From JAFMJV01 sp034436555 (GTDB lineage: Bacteria > Chloroflexota > Limnocylindria > Limnocylindrales > CSP1-4), in NCBI GenBank assembly GCA_034436555.1, contig DAOTUU010000040.1:37369-101368 (forward strand): a DNA stretch of 64,000 nt, written 5' to 3'. This document shows positions 1 through 8,808 of this stretch, one piece after another. The notes beneath the pieces are model-generated. The model was given only the letters and a program-made list of their open reading frames with translations. It was not told the DNA's origin and searched no databases. A program made the position numbers and the translations under genes. Every line of letters begins with the position of its first letter. Within the stretch, counting starts at the first letter, position 1.

Positions 1-2
1 TC

Positions 3-548
3 AACACCGAGTTCGGCATCTCGCTCCTGTACATCACCCACGACCTGACCACCGCGTACCAGGTGTGCGACGACATCGTGGTGCTGTACCAGGGCTCGGT
101 GGCGGAGGCGGGGTCGGTGGAGCGGGTCATCCGGGAGCCCCGGCACCCCTACACGCGGCTGCTCGTGTCGTCGATCCCCGACACCGACCGGTCCCGGCGC
201 TGGGGCGAGGACGAGGTGCCCGTGCCCGAGTCGTCCGCCGGGCGGACCACGCGCGGCTGCCGCTTCGCGCCGCGCTGCCCGCACGTCATGGACGAGTGCT
301 GGACCACGGTTCCGCCGCTGTACCGGGTGGACCCGGACCGGGCCGCCGCCTGCTTCCTCCACAGGGAGGCGCCGTCGCTCCCGTCGGAGGGGATCGGCGC
401 GGTCTTCCATGGGCGCGCATCGCCCGCCCCGGCCGGGGCGGCGCCCGAGTCGCCGAGGGGGCCGGGGGCGGCGCCCGAGATGCCGGGCGGGACGGGGACG
501 CCACCCGCCACCGAGGCCCCGGCCACGCCTGCCGTCCCCACCGCCTGA
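3..548 (+). CDS. Oligopeptide/dipeptide ABC transporter ATP-binding protein, C-terminal part
   Basis: This is the 3' part of an OppD/DppD-type ATPase that energises peptide import; the gene begins before the window. Visible are the end of the ABC domain with the switch histidine (YITHDL), the D-loop-distal segment, and the oligo_HPY region around RHPYTRLL. After that comes the usual four-cysteine cluster (GCRFAPRCPH, DECW, AAACFLH). A Pro/Ala/Gly-rich tail of about 45 residues follows the last cysteine and looks dispensable. The D-aminoacylase starts 20 bases downstream in the same direction, so imported acylated or D-residue peptides may be its substrate source; that link is inference from position. 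Walker A lies outside the window, so integrity of the full protein cannot be judged. Confidence 0.93.
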   Translation, partial: NTEFGISLLYITHDLTTAYQVCDDIVVLYQGSVAEAGSVERVIREPRHPYTRLLVSSIPDTDRSRRWGEDEVPVPESSAGRTTRGCRFAPRCPHVMDECWTTVPPLYRVDPDRAAACFLHREAPSLPSEGIGAVFHGRASPAPAGAAPESPRGPGAAPEMPGGTGTPPATEAPATPAVPTA

Positions 549-568
549 GCCTGAAGGGGGCCCCCTCG

Positions 569-2173
569 ATGACCCTGGACCTGCTCATCACCGGCGGCTG
601 GGTCGTGGATGGGACCGGCAACCCTGCGTACCCCGCGGACATCGCGATCACGGGCGATCGGATCGTGGACGTGGGCCGCCTGCCCGGCGCCACCGCCGAG
701 CGGATCATCGACGCGACGGGTCGCGTCGTGACACCCGGCTTCATCGACGCCCACAGCCATTCGGACTGGGTGCTGCTTGCCAACCCCACCGCGGAGAGCG
801 CGATCCGGCAAGGCGTGACCACGGAGATCGTGGGCAACTGCGGCATCAGCCAGGCCCCCGTCACGGACGAGAACCGCGCCGCGGTCACCGAGTTCCAGCG
901 GTCCTACGGCTACGAGGGGGAGGTCGTCTGGGACTCCTTCGCGTCGTACATCGACGTGGCCCGCGCGACGGGGACGTCCATCAACTACGGCCACCTCATC
1001 GGCCACAACTCGCTGCGGTCGGCGGTGGGCATCACCGGACCCGACAGCGATGAGGGGCAGCGTGCGCGGATGGAGCGGCTCGTGGCGGAGTCGCTGGAGC
1101 AGGGCGCGCTGGGCATGTCCACGGGTCTCGAGTTCGACCCGGGCCGAAGCGCACCGCGCGACGAGATCCGGCGACTGGCCGCCGCCATGCGCCCGTACGC
1201 CGGCAGCTACGTCAGCCACGTCCGCAACCGGTCCTCGGAGATCGTGGATGCGACCGAGGAGTTCATGGGGTACGTGGAGGCGGCGGGCGGCCGGGGTCAG
1301 TTCTCCCACCTCAACGTGCGCGCCAACACGGGCGCCGCCGACGACGCCTGGGAGTGGACGGTCGGTCGGATCGAGCGCGCGCGCCGTGAGGGCATCGACG
1401 TCCTGACCGACACGATCTCGATGACCCAGGGCCTGGGCGGCATGACCGCGATCCTGCCGCCGTGGGTGCTTGCCGAGGGCAACGAGGTCGCTGCGGAGCG
1501 CCTGGGTGACCCGCAGATCCGCAGGCGGCTGCGCACGGAATGCGACCGCTACTGGCGCTTCATCCACCGCGGCGAGTGGCATCGGGTCCGGCTGATGGCC
1601 AGTCCGCAGCACCCGGAGCTGAACACGCTCACGTTCCCGGAGATCGCCCAGCAGCGGGGCACGGACGAGTGGGACGCCTACTTCGACCTGCTGCGGGATG
1701 CGGGTCCGGCCATGGACCGGCTGCTGATGTTCGGGGAGCTGTACAGCGAGCAGCATCTCGCGGACATGGTCTCGAACCCGATGTTCATGCTGGCGGTGGA
1801 TGCTGTGAACTCCACCACGCAGCCCGGCACACTCGCCTCGCGCACGCGCCAGCCACTGGTCTATGCGGGCCAGTTGACCTATCTCACGAAGTTCGTCCGG
1901 GAGACCGGGCTGCTGCGGCTCGAGGAGGCCGTGCGCAAGATGACCTCGATGCCCGCGATCCATTTCGGGCTGGGCCGTCGCGGGCTGCTCCAGCCGGGGT
2001 TCGCAGCGGACGTCGTGATCCTGGACATGGAGCGCCTGGCCACGCCAGCCACGCTCGGTGAGCCAGCGGTCTACAGCGAGGGCGTGGACCACGTGCTGGT
2101 CAACGGCGAGCTGGTCCTGGACGGCGGCCGGCACACGGGCGCCCGGTCCGGCCGTCCGCTCCTGCGGGTCTGA
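569..2173 (+). CDS. N-acyl-D-amino-acid deacylase (D-aminoacylase, amidohydrolase family 3)
   Basis: This is a 534-residue metal-dependent amidohydrolase expected to release D-amino acids from N-acyl-D-amino acids. The start is the ATG giving MTLDLLITGGWVVDGTG, the standard N-terminal beta-sandwich of the family; a longer open frame upstream only shadows the ABC gene. The metal motif HSHSD is at residues 62-66, NCG near 97-99, and further conserved histidines occur in SHVRNR and FSHLNV. The C-terminal part returns to the sandwich (GFAADVVILD). Length fits the family (about 480-550). It lies 20 bases after the ABC ATPase gene and probably shares its transcript. A hairpin follows the stop. Confidence 0.93.
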   Translation: MTLDLLITGGWVVDGTGNPAYPADIAITGDRIVDVGRLPGATAERIIDATGRVVTPGFIDAHSHSDWVLLANPTAESAIRQGVTTEIVGNCGISQAPVTDENRAAVTEFQRSYGYEGEVVWDSFASYIDVARATGTSINYGHLIGHNSLRSAVGITGPDSDEGQRARMERLVAESLEQGALGMSTGLEFDPGRSAPRDEIRRLAAAMRPYAGSYVSHVRNRSSEIVDATEEFMGYVEAAGGRGQFSHLNVRANTGAADDAWEWTVGRIERARREGIDVLTDTISMTQGLGGMTAILPPWVLAEGNEVAAERLGDPQIRRRLRTECDRYWRFIHRGEWHRVRLMASPQHPELNTLTFPEIAQQRGTDEWDAYFDLLRDAGPAMDRLLMFGELYSEQHLADMVSNPMFMLAVDAVNSTTQPGTLASRTRQPLVYAGQLTYLTKFVRETGLLRLEEAVRKMTSMPAIHFGLGRRGLLQPGFAADVVILDMERLATPATLGEPAVYSEGVDHVLVNGELVLDGGRHTGARSGRPLLRV

Positions 2174-2181
2174 CCCCGCAC

Positions 2182-2205
2182 GTCACCCGCGATCCGCGCG
2201 GTGAC
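2182..2205 (+). terminator. Hairpin between convergent genes
   Basis: GTCACC pairs with GGTGAC, and inside it CGCG pairs with CGCG around a short ATC loop with one bulged C. No T-tract follows. It lies eight bases after the D-aminoacylase stop and before the convergent gene ending at 2228, so a bidirectional terminator role is likely but unproven. Confidence 0.45.
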
Positions 2206-2227
2206 ACGGCGATCGCGTCGATGCTGG

Positions 2228-2659
2228 CTATGCGGTCCGACGTTCCAGCCGCCGCCTCCGGAGCACCGTTCGGGCCGCGATGAGCGGCTCCGCGTCGATC
2301 CCGAGAGCGTCGTCGACCAGGCTTGAGGCGGCCTGCGCGTCTCCCTCGCGCATCATCCGGTCGAGTGCAGGGTGGAGGTCGACCAGCGACGACGTCTGCT
2401 TGGCCGACAGGCGCGGGATGAGCAGGTGCTCGGCCTCGCCGTTCTGGAGATCGCCCATGTCTGCGACCCCGGCCACGAGGTTCTCGTCCAACTGCTCGAT
2501 CGCCCGCAGGTATGCCTCCGAGATGGCGGTCCACGACCGCGGCTTTCCGACCGCCGCGGCTGCGAACATCTCACGAAGTGGCTCACATCCAGGTGACGTG
2601 GCGACCCGATTGCTCGTGACGCGGCGCACCGCTGTGGGCTTCTGCCCGGGGGACGTCAT
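2228..2659 (-). CDS. Hypothetical protein, 143 aa
   Basis: The family is not recognised. The product is mainly helical with a basic C-terminus (RTVLRRRRLERR) and has no signal peptide or membrane segment. The first 30 residues look less ordered; an internal methionine at residue 31 (MFAAAAVGKPRSW) is an alternative start at about 2569. No convincing Shine-Dalgarno site precedes either start. A longer plus-strand frame over the same bases has a less protein-like composition and was rejected. It sits between the D-aminoacylase and a two-gene minus-strand unit. Possibly a remnant of a larger protein. Confidence 0.45.
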   Translation of the reverse strand: MTSPGQKPTAVRRVTSNRVATSPGCEPLREMFAAAAVGKPRSWTAISEAYLRAIEQLDENLVAGVADMGDLQNGEAEHLLIPRLSAKQTSSLVDLHPALDRMMREGDAQAASSLVDDALGIDAEPLIAARTVLRRRRLERRTA

Positions 2660-2758
2660 CGATCAAGGGTGCCACGAGCAGGCGACGAGTGGAAGGACGG
2701 GCTCAGATGGACCACGCACCCATCGTCCCGCGATCCCGTGCCAGCTCGATCGGCACGA

Positions 2759-3079
2759 TCACCCCGCGGTCGGCTCCTGCGTCAGCTCCGCGTACACCAC
2801 GACCTTCGCCGGTTGCCGGAAACCGAGCACCAGCTCCACGCGGAGGACGGTGCCGCTGCGGACATGGTCGTCATCCTCGTGGACCGTGATGGGCGCCCCG
2901 ATGGCGGGCCAGATGGCGCCCTCGATGACCGCCACGCGCCGATCCCCGGCCGCGGTGTCACGGACCTCCGTGACGGTCGTGTTCCAGCGGTTGGGCAGCG
3001 TTGGGTGCGGCCAGTTCCAGGCGGTCGCGGGCTGCTCGCCCAGGCCCACGATGGGTCCCTTCGGCGTGCCCATGCTCAC
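2759..3079 (-). CDS. Small hypothetical protein, 106 aa
   Basis: This is a soluble protein of unknown function with a predicted beta-rich C-terminal half (TAAGDRRVAVIEGAIWP, then HVRSGTVLRVELVLGF). Its ATG overlaps the stop of the upstream gene in an ATGA arrangement (3076-3079), which strongly supports both being real and translationally coupled. There are no cysteines, no signal peptide and no catalytic signature I can name. The coupling suggests it works with the dimeric-barrel protein encoded just before it. Confidence 0.6.
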   Translation of the reverse strand: MSMGTPKGPIVGLGEQPATAWNWPHPTLPNRWNTTVTEVRDTAAGDRRVAVIEGAIWPAIGAPITVHEDDDHVRSGTVLRVELVLGFRQPAKVVVYAELTQEPTAG

Positions 3080-3402
3080 TTGATCTCCGACTTGTCGACG
3101 AGGCGCAGGATCTCCGTGTCGTACGGCGCGATCGTCGTGGGATAGATGCCGTCGAACACCACCGAGACGAGCGCCGGGTAGCGCGTGGCGGTCGCGTTGT
3201 ACTCGTCCCAGGCGGCCATGGACGGGTACCGCTCGACGGTCACCAGGACGTTGTGGCCGCCGTGGATGGGCGCCCAGATCTCCATCTCCGGGAACCCGTT
3301 GGCGACGAGCGCCGCGGACATGTCGCGCAGCGCGACCCGCAGGTTCTTGCCCTCCCCGACCTTGGGCACGAACCGCTTCTGGATGATGACCTCGGTGGAC
3401 AC
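3076..3402 (-). CDS. Dimeric alpha/beta-barrel (NIPSNAP/ABM-like) small protein
   Basis: A 108-residue protein starting with GTG (VSTEVIIQKRF), chosen because GGAGG lies nine bases upstream and the longer frame adds only Pro/Gly-rich sequence. The pattern of strands and helices (EVIIQKRFVPKVG, LRVALRDMSAALV, GGHNVLVTVERYPSMAAWDEY) is that of ferredoxin-like dimeric barrels such as NIPSNAP, antibiotic-biosynthesis monooxygenase or DUF1330 domains. These often act as small oxygenases or lyase-like accessory proteins in catabolic clusters. The exact subfamily is not clear. It overlaps the following minus-strand gene by four bases and is divergent from the mannonate dehydratase. Confidence 0.65.
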   Translation of the reverse strand: MSTEVIIQKRFVPKVGEGKNLRVALRDMSAALVANGFPEMEIWAPIHGGHNVLVTVERYPSMAAWDEYNATATRYPALVSVVFDGIYPTTIAPYDTEILRLVDKSEIK

Positions 3403-3506
3403 AGCTGATGCCTCCGGTGCTCCGGGCCGGTCCGGCCGACCCGCTCCCACAAGCCTACCGGGCGATCCCGTGCCGGACCGGCCTGCGACGCGACCGGGCG
3501 CCTTGG

Positions 3507-3512
3507 TACCGT
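3507..3512 (+). promoter_or_regulatory. Candidate -10 box for a leaderless mannonate dehydratase transcript
   Basis: TACCGT ends seven bases before the ATG at 3519, so transcription would start at or next to the start codon. A weak -35-like TGCGAC lies 17 bases upstream at 3484. A short AGGGG directly before the ATG is too close to be a good ribosome site. Similar spacing is seen before other genes in the window. Confidence 0.4.
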
Positions 3513-3518
3513 CAGGGG

Positions 3519-4523
3519 ATGCAGCCATCACGCATCCGAATCGGCGTCGGCCAGGTCCGTTCCCTCGACAGCCACACGATGGCCTGGGCGCGCCAGCTGG
3601 GCATCACCACGTTCCAGATGAACACCCCGGACCTGCCGGGCGAGGACGGCGTCTGGCACGAGGCCGACCTGCGCAGGCTGCGCGATGCGGTGGCCGCGGA
3701 GGGTCTCCGGCTGGAGGCCCTCGAGAACGTGCCGATCGCGTTCTACGACCGGGTGATGCTGGGCAGGCCCGGCTGGGAGGACCAGCTGGAGCGGTACTGC
3801 ACCACCATCCGCAACATGGGTCGGGTGGGCATCGGTCTGCTGGGACACCATTTCATGCCCACGTTCGTGTGGCGCACCGCGCTCGACGCGCCGGGCCGGG
3901 GCGGTGCTCTCGTGACGGCCTTCGACGCGGACCTCGTGGGTGCCGGCAATCGGGTGGACTACCCGCAGGCACCGCCCACCGAGACCGCCTCGCTCGAGGA
4001 GATGCGCCGCAACTACGGTCGCTTCCTGGATGCCGTGCTGCCCGTGGCGGAGGCGTCCGGCGTCCGCCTGGCGCTCCATCCGGACGATCCGCCGGTGCCT
4101 GCCATCGGCGGCGTGGCGCGACTGTTCACGAGCCCCGACGACCTCGCGTGGGCGATGGAGCGGTCCGGCGGCAGCCCGGCGTGGGGCATGGACCTGTGCC
4201 TCGGCACGGTGTCCGAGATGACCGGCGGAGCCGAGGCGGTGCGTCGGGCGATCGACCTGCTGGGGCCGCGCGGCCGCATCTTCTACATCCACCTGCGCCA
4301 GGTGCAGGGCGAGGTGCCGCGCTTCCAGGAGTGCTTCATCGGCGAGGGGAGCTACTCCGCGGCGGCCGTCATCCGACAGCTCATCGCGGTCGGATTCGAC
4401 GGCTTCCTGCTGGACGACCATGTGCCGCACATGACCGGCGACACACCCTATGGCCACGTCGCACGGGCGCACGCCATCGGCTACATGCAGGGCCTCCTGG
4501 AGGCCATCCAAGGAGGAGCGTGA
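3519..4523 (+). CDS. uxuA: Mannonate dehydratase (UxuA family)
   Basis: A 334-residue TIM-barrel dehydratase expected to convert D-mannonate to 2-keto-3-deoxy-gluconate in hexuronate breakdown. Family segments visible include the N-terminal IRIGVGQVRSLD, HHFMPTF, the metal-site stretch ALHPDDPPVP, GMDLCLGTVSEM, and FYIHLRQVQGEVPRF near the C-terminal metal ligands, followed by DDHVPHMTGD. The ATG at 3519 is chosen because family homology begins there; the 37 upstream codons are not protein-like. The stop overlaps the start of the following SDR gene (TGATG), indicating one operon. A candidate leaderless promoter precedes it. Confidence 0.88.
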   Translation: MQPSRIRIGVGQVRSLDSHTMAWARQLGITTFQMNTPDLPGEDGVWHEADLRRLRDAVAAEGLRLEALENVPIAFYDRVMLGRPGWEDQLERYCTTIRNMGRVGIGLLGHHFMPTFVWRTALDAPGRGGALVTAFDADLVGAGNRVDYPQAPPTETASLEEMRRNYGRFLDAVLPVAEASGVRLALHPDDPPVPAIGGVARLFTSPDDLAWAMERSGGSPAWGMDLCLGTVSEMTGGAEAVRRAIDLLGPRGRIFYIHLRQVQGEVPRFQECFIGEGSYSAAAVIRQLIAVGFDGFLLDDHVPHMTGDTPYGHVARAHAIGYMQGLLEAIQGGA

Positions 4524-5443
4524 TGCGGATCGTGGTGACCGGCGCGTCGGGCGGCATCGGGCGGCATGTGCTGCCGGACCTGCTGGCCCATGGGCACGAG
4601 GTGACCGCGGTGGACCGCGCGGCACCCGGCACGCGGCCACCAGGCAGCGGCGGCGTCGACGCGGGCCCCCTCGCCGACACCCAGTTCACCGCGGACGACG
4701 GCGTCCGCTGGTACCTGGGCGACGCCCGTGACGAGGCGCTCCTGGCGCGGGCCATGGTCGGTGCGGACGCGCTGATCCACCTCGCGGCGATCCCCACGCC
4801 GCTCCTCGGCACGCCGCGCGAGGTGTTCGCGACGAACACCCAGGCGACGTTCGCGGCGCTCGAGGCGGCAGGCACGGCAGGAGTCCGCGCGGTGGTCATC
4901 GCGTCGAGCATCTCGCTGCTGGGCCTGCCCTATGGCGCCCCGGGCCTGGCACCCCTGTACGCGCCGGTGGACGAGGCGCATCCGAACATCGGCACGGATG
5001 CGTACGCGCTGTCCAAGGAGGTGGACGAGGCCACGCTGGCGATGATGCACCGCCGTCATGGCTACCAGGCGGTGGCCCTCCGGATCAGCGCGACCGCGCC
5101 CATGGCGCTCCACGAGCAGCGCCAGCGGGACGTCACGGCGGATCCCGGGTATCTCGCCAACGAGCTGTGGGCGTACCTGGACGTGCGCGATGCGGCGCGC
5201 GCGTTCGCGCTGTCCGTGGAGCGGGACATCCGGGGCTGCCACGTCATCAACGTGATGGCGCCCGACACGTACTCCGCGCTGCCGTCAGCGGAGCTGCTCG
5301 CCCGCTCGCACCCCGCGACGCCGCTGCGGCGTCCGCTCGTGGGTCGGGAGAGCCTGTTCGACCGGACCCGGATGCGGGAGCTGCTCGACTTCGAGGTCAC
5401 CAGCCGGCTGGACTTCGGTCAGCAGCCGATCGAGCGCAGATAG
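4523..5443 (+). CDS. NAD-dependent epimerase/dehydratase (extended SDR), uronate-dehydrogenase-like
   Basis: This 306-residue Rossmann-fold enzyme has the NAD motif TGASGGIG at residues 7-14, the acid VDRA after strand 2, the LIHLAA segment, and the active-site pair YALSK (Tyr/Lys) with an upstream SSISLLG serine. Extended SDRs of this shape include uronate and aldose dehydrogenases; the overlap with mannonate dehydratase makes a sugar-acid oxidation role likely, but the substrate is inferred. The ATG overlaps the preceding TGA by one base, and AGGAGG lies a few bases upstream; a GTG one codon earlier is equally possible. The 3' end overlaps the convergent isomerase-like gene by 25 bases. Confidence 0.85.
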   Translation: MRIVVTGASGGIGRHVLPDLLAHGHEVTAVDRAAPGTRPPGSGGVDAGPLADTQFTADDGVRWYLGDARDEALLARAMVGADALIHLAAIPTPLLGTPREVFATNTQATFAALEAAGTAGVRAVVIASSISLLGLPYGAPGLAPLYAPVDEAHPNIGTDAYALSKEVDEATLAMMHRRHGYQAVALRISATAPMALHEQRQRDVTADPGYLANELWAYLDVRDAARAFALSVERDIRGCHVINVMAPDTYSALPSAELLARSHPATPLRRPLVGRESLFDRTRMRELLDFEVTSRLDFGQQPIERR

Positions 5444-6219
5444 GCGCGATTGCGGGCGCACGCCTCGTCGGGATCCGAATCACCGTACCAGCTCAGCTCC
5501 GTGGTGACCCAGCCCGCGAAACCGGTCGCCGTGAACGCGTCCAGCAGCGCCCGCCAGTCGATGCCCCTGGTGCCCTCCCCCAGCACGCGATACTTCCCCA
5601 GTCCCCAGTCCTTGAGGTGGACGTACGCGGTCCGATCCGCGTACTTCACGATCTGGGCCATCGGGTCCTCGTCCATGAACACGCTGATGCCGACATCCAG
5701 GCAGATGCGCAGACGCGGGTCCGCCAGGTCCAGCAGCCGATCCTGCTCCGACTCGCGCTCCACGGTGCAGCGCGGATGGGAGTGGTGGCTGACCGTCACG
5801 CCCAGCGGCTCGGCGTGGTCGATGAGCTCGTTCGCCACGTCCGCCAGGCGGCCCAGGTCGTCGTCCGAGGTCAGCCGTCGGAACACCCGGTCGGCGCCCA
5901 CGAACACGTACTGGCTCGCGCCCAGCTCCGCGGCCAGCTCGATGAGCCGCTTCTGGAGCTCCGTCTGGCGGTGGCGACGCGCGGCGTCGGTCTGGACCGA
6001 CCCGAGCACCGCGATGATGGGCAGGCCCGCGTCGGCCGCCAGGCGTCGGATGCGCGACGGCGTGCCGTACCAGTTCAGGTCCGGATCCAGCAGCTCGATG
6101 CCCTCCCAGCCGGCCGCCGCGATGGTCGCGAACACGCGCGCCACGTCCGGGTCGCGCGTCTCGCTCCAGGTCAGGGTGTTGTAGCCGAGCCTCCAGCGGC
6201 GCGCGGGCTCATGGGACAT
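5419..6219 (-). CDS. Sugar phosphate isomerase/epimerase (AP-endonuclease-2-like TIM barrel)
   Basis: A 266-residue xylose-isomerase-like TIM barrel. Typical segments are GYNTLTWSE at the start, GWEGIELLD, SHHSHPRCTVE (metal ligands), RICLDVGIS, YVHLKDWGLG, GEGTRGIDW and the last-strand VTTELSWYG. This set resembles inosose dehydratase (IolE) and related 3-keto-sugar or inositol isomerases, which use a divalent metal to isomerise or dehydrate sugar derivatives. It faces the UxuA/SDR operon and overlaps its end, consistent with one carbohydrate catabolic locus. Specific substrate not determinable. Confidence 0.85.
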   Translation of the reverse strand: MSHEPARRWRLGYNTLTWSETRDPDVARVFATIAAAGWEGIELLDPDLNWYGTPSRIRRLAADAGLPIIAVLGSVQTDAARRHRQTELQKRLIELAAELGASQYVFVGADRVFRRLTSDDDLGRLADVANELIDHAEPLGVTVSHHSHPRCTVERESEQDRLLDLADPRLRICLDVGISVFMDEDPMAQIVKYADRTAYVHLKDWGLGKYRVLGEGTRGIDWRALLDAFTATGFAGWVTTELSWYGDSDPDEACARNRAYLRSIGC

Positions 6220-6331
6220 GACGCGGCTCCTTCCCGGCCTGGATGGTCGCCGGACACCAGGGTGATGCCGGGCGGCATGCGGGGTGCGAGCGATCGGACA
6301 TGCGATCCATCATGGCACCCGACGCCGGGCG

Positions 6332-8116
6332 TCATCCCACGCCCTGGCCATGACCCAGGCGCATCGCATCCTCCCAGTCCACCCAGGCCTGCCCGCTCGC
6401 GCTGATGTACCCGTCCACCGCCGTGCCCACGGTGGGGTAGCACCGGTCCTCGCCGATCGCATCCATGGTCCCGTAGCGCCGAAGGCGCGCCTTGACCGGG
6501 TCCTTGAGCTCCGCGAACGCGAGCGTCACCCCAGCGGCGTCCAGCTCCTCGATGAGCAGCGACAGCGACTCGGCCGCGGTCGTGTCGACATCGGTGATGG
6601 GTTCGGCGGCGATCACCACCCAGCGGGTCGGAGGGTCGGCGGCGACGACCTGCGTGAGCACCCGCTGGCGGAACGACTCGGCGTTGAAGAACAGCAGCGG
6701 CGCGTCGAACCGGTACAGCACCAGACCGGGCACCTGCCGCGCGGCGGGATAGTAGCGCAGGTCGTGGTATCCCTTGACGCCGGTGACCCGACCGAGCAGC
6801 GCGTCGTGCGGCCACCAGGCTCGACGCAGGAACAGCAGCAGCGACAGGACCACGGCGAGGAAGATGCCCTGGACCACGCCCAGGATGACCACGCCCAGGA
6901 AGGAGGCCACCGCCAGCCGGAACTCGCTGCGCCGCTCGCGGAACAGCCGCGCGAAGGCCGCCGGGTCGGCGATCGTGAACGCAGCTGCGATGACCACCGC
7001 CGCAAGCACCGACTGTGGCAGCGGCGCGAGCAGTCCCGGCGCGAGCGTGAGCAGCGCGACGATGGCGAGCGCCCCGACCACACCGGTCACCTGCGTCCGG
7101 GAGCCGGCAGCCTCGGCCACGGCAGTGCGGGAGGCGCTCGAGGAGATCGGGTAACCGCTGAACAGCCCGGTGGTCACGTTCGCGACACCCAGCGCGATGA
7201 GCTCATGATCGGGGGCGGCCCGGTCACCGTGGCGCGCCGCGAACGTGCGCGACAGGATCACCGTGTTGGCCGCGGTGACGAGCGCGATGCCGATGGCGGC
7301 GGGCAGCAGCGCCTCGACCGCGGCGAGGCTCACGGGCGGCGGGGCGAACGCGGGCAGCCCCGCGGGCAGCGGACCGACGACGGCGACGGCCGCGCGGGAC
7401 GCCAGATCCAGGACACCCGAGACGACCGTCGTGACGGCCACCGCCAGCAGGACTCCCGGCATCGCGGGCCAGCGCAGGCGCACCGCGACGATGATGGCGA
7501 GCGCGGTCGCCCCGATGGCGAGCGATGCACCGTTGGTGGCCCCGGCGATGACCGCGTCCATGAAGGCCCCGAGTCGGTCCACGGGTGTGGTGGCCGTGAT
7601 GGAGATGCCGAACAGCGGCGGCAGCTGGCTGGCGAGGATGATGAGCGCGATGCCCGCCATGAACCCGACCTTGGTGGGCGTGGACACGAGGTCGGTGAGA
7701 AACCCGAGGCGGGCCGTGCCCGCGATGACGGTCAGGAGCCCCACGAGGATCGCGAGGAGCGCCGCGGCGGCGAGCCCCTCGGAGGGGCTCATCGCGGCGA
7801 ACGGCGCGATGGCGACGAACACGAGCGGCACGAGCGATGAGTCCGGGCCGAGCATGAGCATCCGGGACGGCCCGACGAGCGCATAGACCAGCAGCGGCAC
7901 GATCGTGGCGTAGAGGCCCACGATGGGCGGCAGACCGGACGCCTCGGCATATGCCATGCCGCCGGGCACCAGGATGCCTGTGAGCGCGAGGCCGGCCGTG
8001 ACATCCCGAATCAGCCACGAGCGACGGTAGGTGCGCGCCACGCGCACACCGGGGAGCCAGCGCTCCGCCCATCGTTGCCGGACGGCCACCCCGGGACCCG
8101 GGTGCAGCGAGTCCAT
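6332..8116 (-). CDS. SulP family anion transporter (SLC26-like) with STAS domain
   Basis: This 594-residue membrane protein is expected to transport sulfate, bicarbonate or another anion. It has about 11-12 hydrophobic segments, starting with the family signature around GLALTGILVPGGMAYAEASG and GLYATIVPLLVYAL. A C-terminal cytoplasmic STAS domain follows (about residues 450-560), with GLVLYRFDAPLLFFNAESF and the ITDVDTTAAESL nucleotide-like loop. The ATG at 8116 overlaps the stop of the upstream signal peptidase gene (ATGA), which fixes the start and implies co-translation. The pairing of a SulP carrier with signal peptidases has no obvious functional reason. Confidence 0.92.
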   Translation of the reverse strand: MDSLHPGPGVAVRQRWAERWLPGVRVARTYRRSWLIRDVTAGLALTGILVPGGMAYAEASGLPPIVGLYATIVPLLVYALVGPSRMLMLGPDSSLVPLVFVAIAPFAAMSPSEGLAAAALLAILVGLLTVIAGTARLGFLTDLVSTPTKVGFMAGIALIILASQLPPLFGISITATTPVDRLGAFMDAVIAGATNGASLAIGATALAIIVAVRLRWPAMPGVLLAVAVTTVVSGVLDLASRAAVAVVGPLPAGLPAFAPPPVSLAAVEALLPAAIGIALVTAANTVILSRTFAARHGDRAAPDHELIALGVANVTTGLFSGYPISSSASRTAVAEAAGSRTQVTGVVGALAIVALLTLAPGLLAPLPQSVLAAVVIAAAFTIADPAAFARLFRERRSEFRLAVASFLGVVILGVVQGIFLAVVLSLLLFLRRAWWPHDALLGRVTGVKGYHDLRYYPAARQVPGLVLYRFDAPLLFFNAESFRQRVLTQVVAADPPTRWVVIAAEPITDVDTTAAESLSLLIEELDAAGVTLAFAELKDPVKARLRRYGTMDAIGEDRCYPTVGTAVDGYISASGQAWVDWEDAMRLGHGQGVG

Positions 8117-8757
8117 CAGGGGGCCGGAGAGGATGCTCCGTCCGGTGGCGCGTCCGGGACACCCGGATAGCTCGGGGTCTGGACGATGCCCAGTGTGGAC
8201 AGCGGCCAGAAGCGGAGCACGGCCCGACCGATGACGTTGCCGATGGGCACCGGCCCGAAGTCGCGCGAGTCCACGGATGCGTCGCGATGGTCGCCCATCA
8301 CCACGATCTCGCCGGCCGGCACCGTGATCTCGTCCCACTCGCCGGGATCGATGGGGTAGTGCACATACGGCTCGTCCAGCCGGACGCCGTTGATCCACAC
8401 GGCGCCATCGCTGATCTGGACGTGGTCACCCGGCTCACCGATGACGCGCTTGATGAACGGCGTGCCGTCGGTGGAGTAGTCGTCGGGCGGATGGAACACC
8501 ACGATGTCGCCGCGGCTGTAGTCGTCGAAGCGGGGTGTGAGCTTGTCGATGAGCAGATGCTGATCCGGCTGGAGCGTGTCCAGCATGGACTCCTGTTCCA
8601 CCCGGAACGTCTGGACGACGAAGGTCTGGATCACCAGGTACAGGATCACCGCGAGGGCGATCGTGGTCGCGATCTCGATGATCGAATCGACGATCCGCGG
8701 CCGTCCGCGGGGCTGGGCCTCCGGCTCAGCCGGAGAGAGGGCCGGTTCGCTGGTCAT
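8116..8757 (-). CDS. lepB: Signal peptidase I, copy 1
   Basis: A 213-residue membrane-anchored serine protease that removes signal peptides from exported proteins. One N-terminal membrane helix (about 30-50) is followed by the nucleophile motif ESMLDTL with Ser57 and the general-base region TPFIKRVIG with Lys103. Box E (VMGDHRDASVDSRDFG) is intact. The proline usual after SMx in SMxPTL is Asp here. The ATG at 8757 is chosen over a GTG six bases upstream because TACGGT ends seven bases before it, fitting a leaderless start. It is the upstream of a four-base overlap with the SulP gene, and a second, similar copy lies 51 bases upstream. Confidence 0.93.
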   Translation of the reverse strand: MTSEPALSPAEPEAQPRGRPRIVDSIIEIATTIALAVILYLVIQTFVVQTFRVEQESMLDTLQPDQHLLIDKLTPRFDDYSRGDIVVFHPPDDYSTDGTPFIKRVIGEPGDHVQISDGAVWINGVRLDEPYVHYPIDPGEWDEITVPAGEIVVMGDHRDASVDSRDFGPVPIGNVIGRAVLRFWPLSTLGIVQTPSYPGVPDAPPDGASSPAP

Positions 8758-8808
8758 AGGCACCGTAGGGTATCGGGAATGACCGGGCGGTCGTTCCGGG
8801 GTGCGGCG

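Noticed and set aside
149..2134. 661-codon minus frame over the D-aminoacylase gene
   Set aside because: Antisense shadow; the plus frame has all D-aminoacylase motifs.
2280..3083. 267-codon plus frame opposite the small hypothetical genes
   Set aside because: Ser/Arg/Pro-rich with no order; the minus frames have ATGA coupling and a ribosome site.
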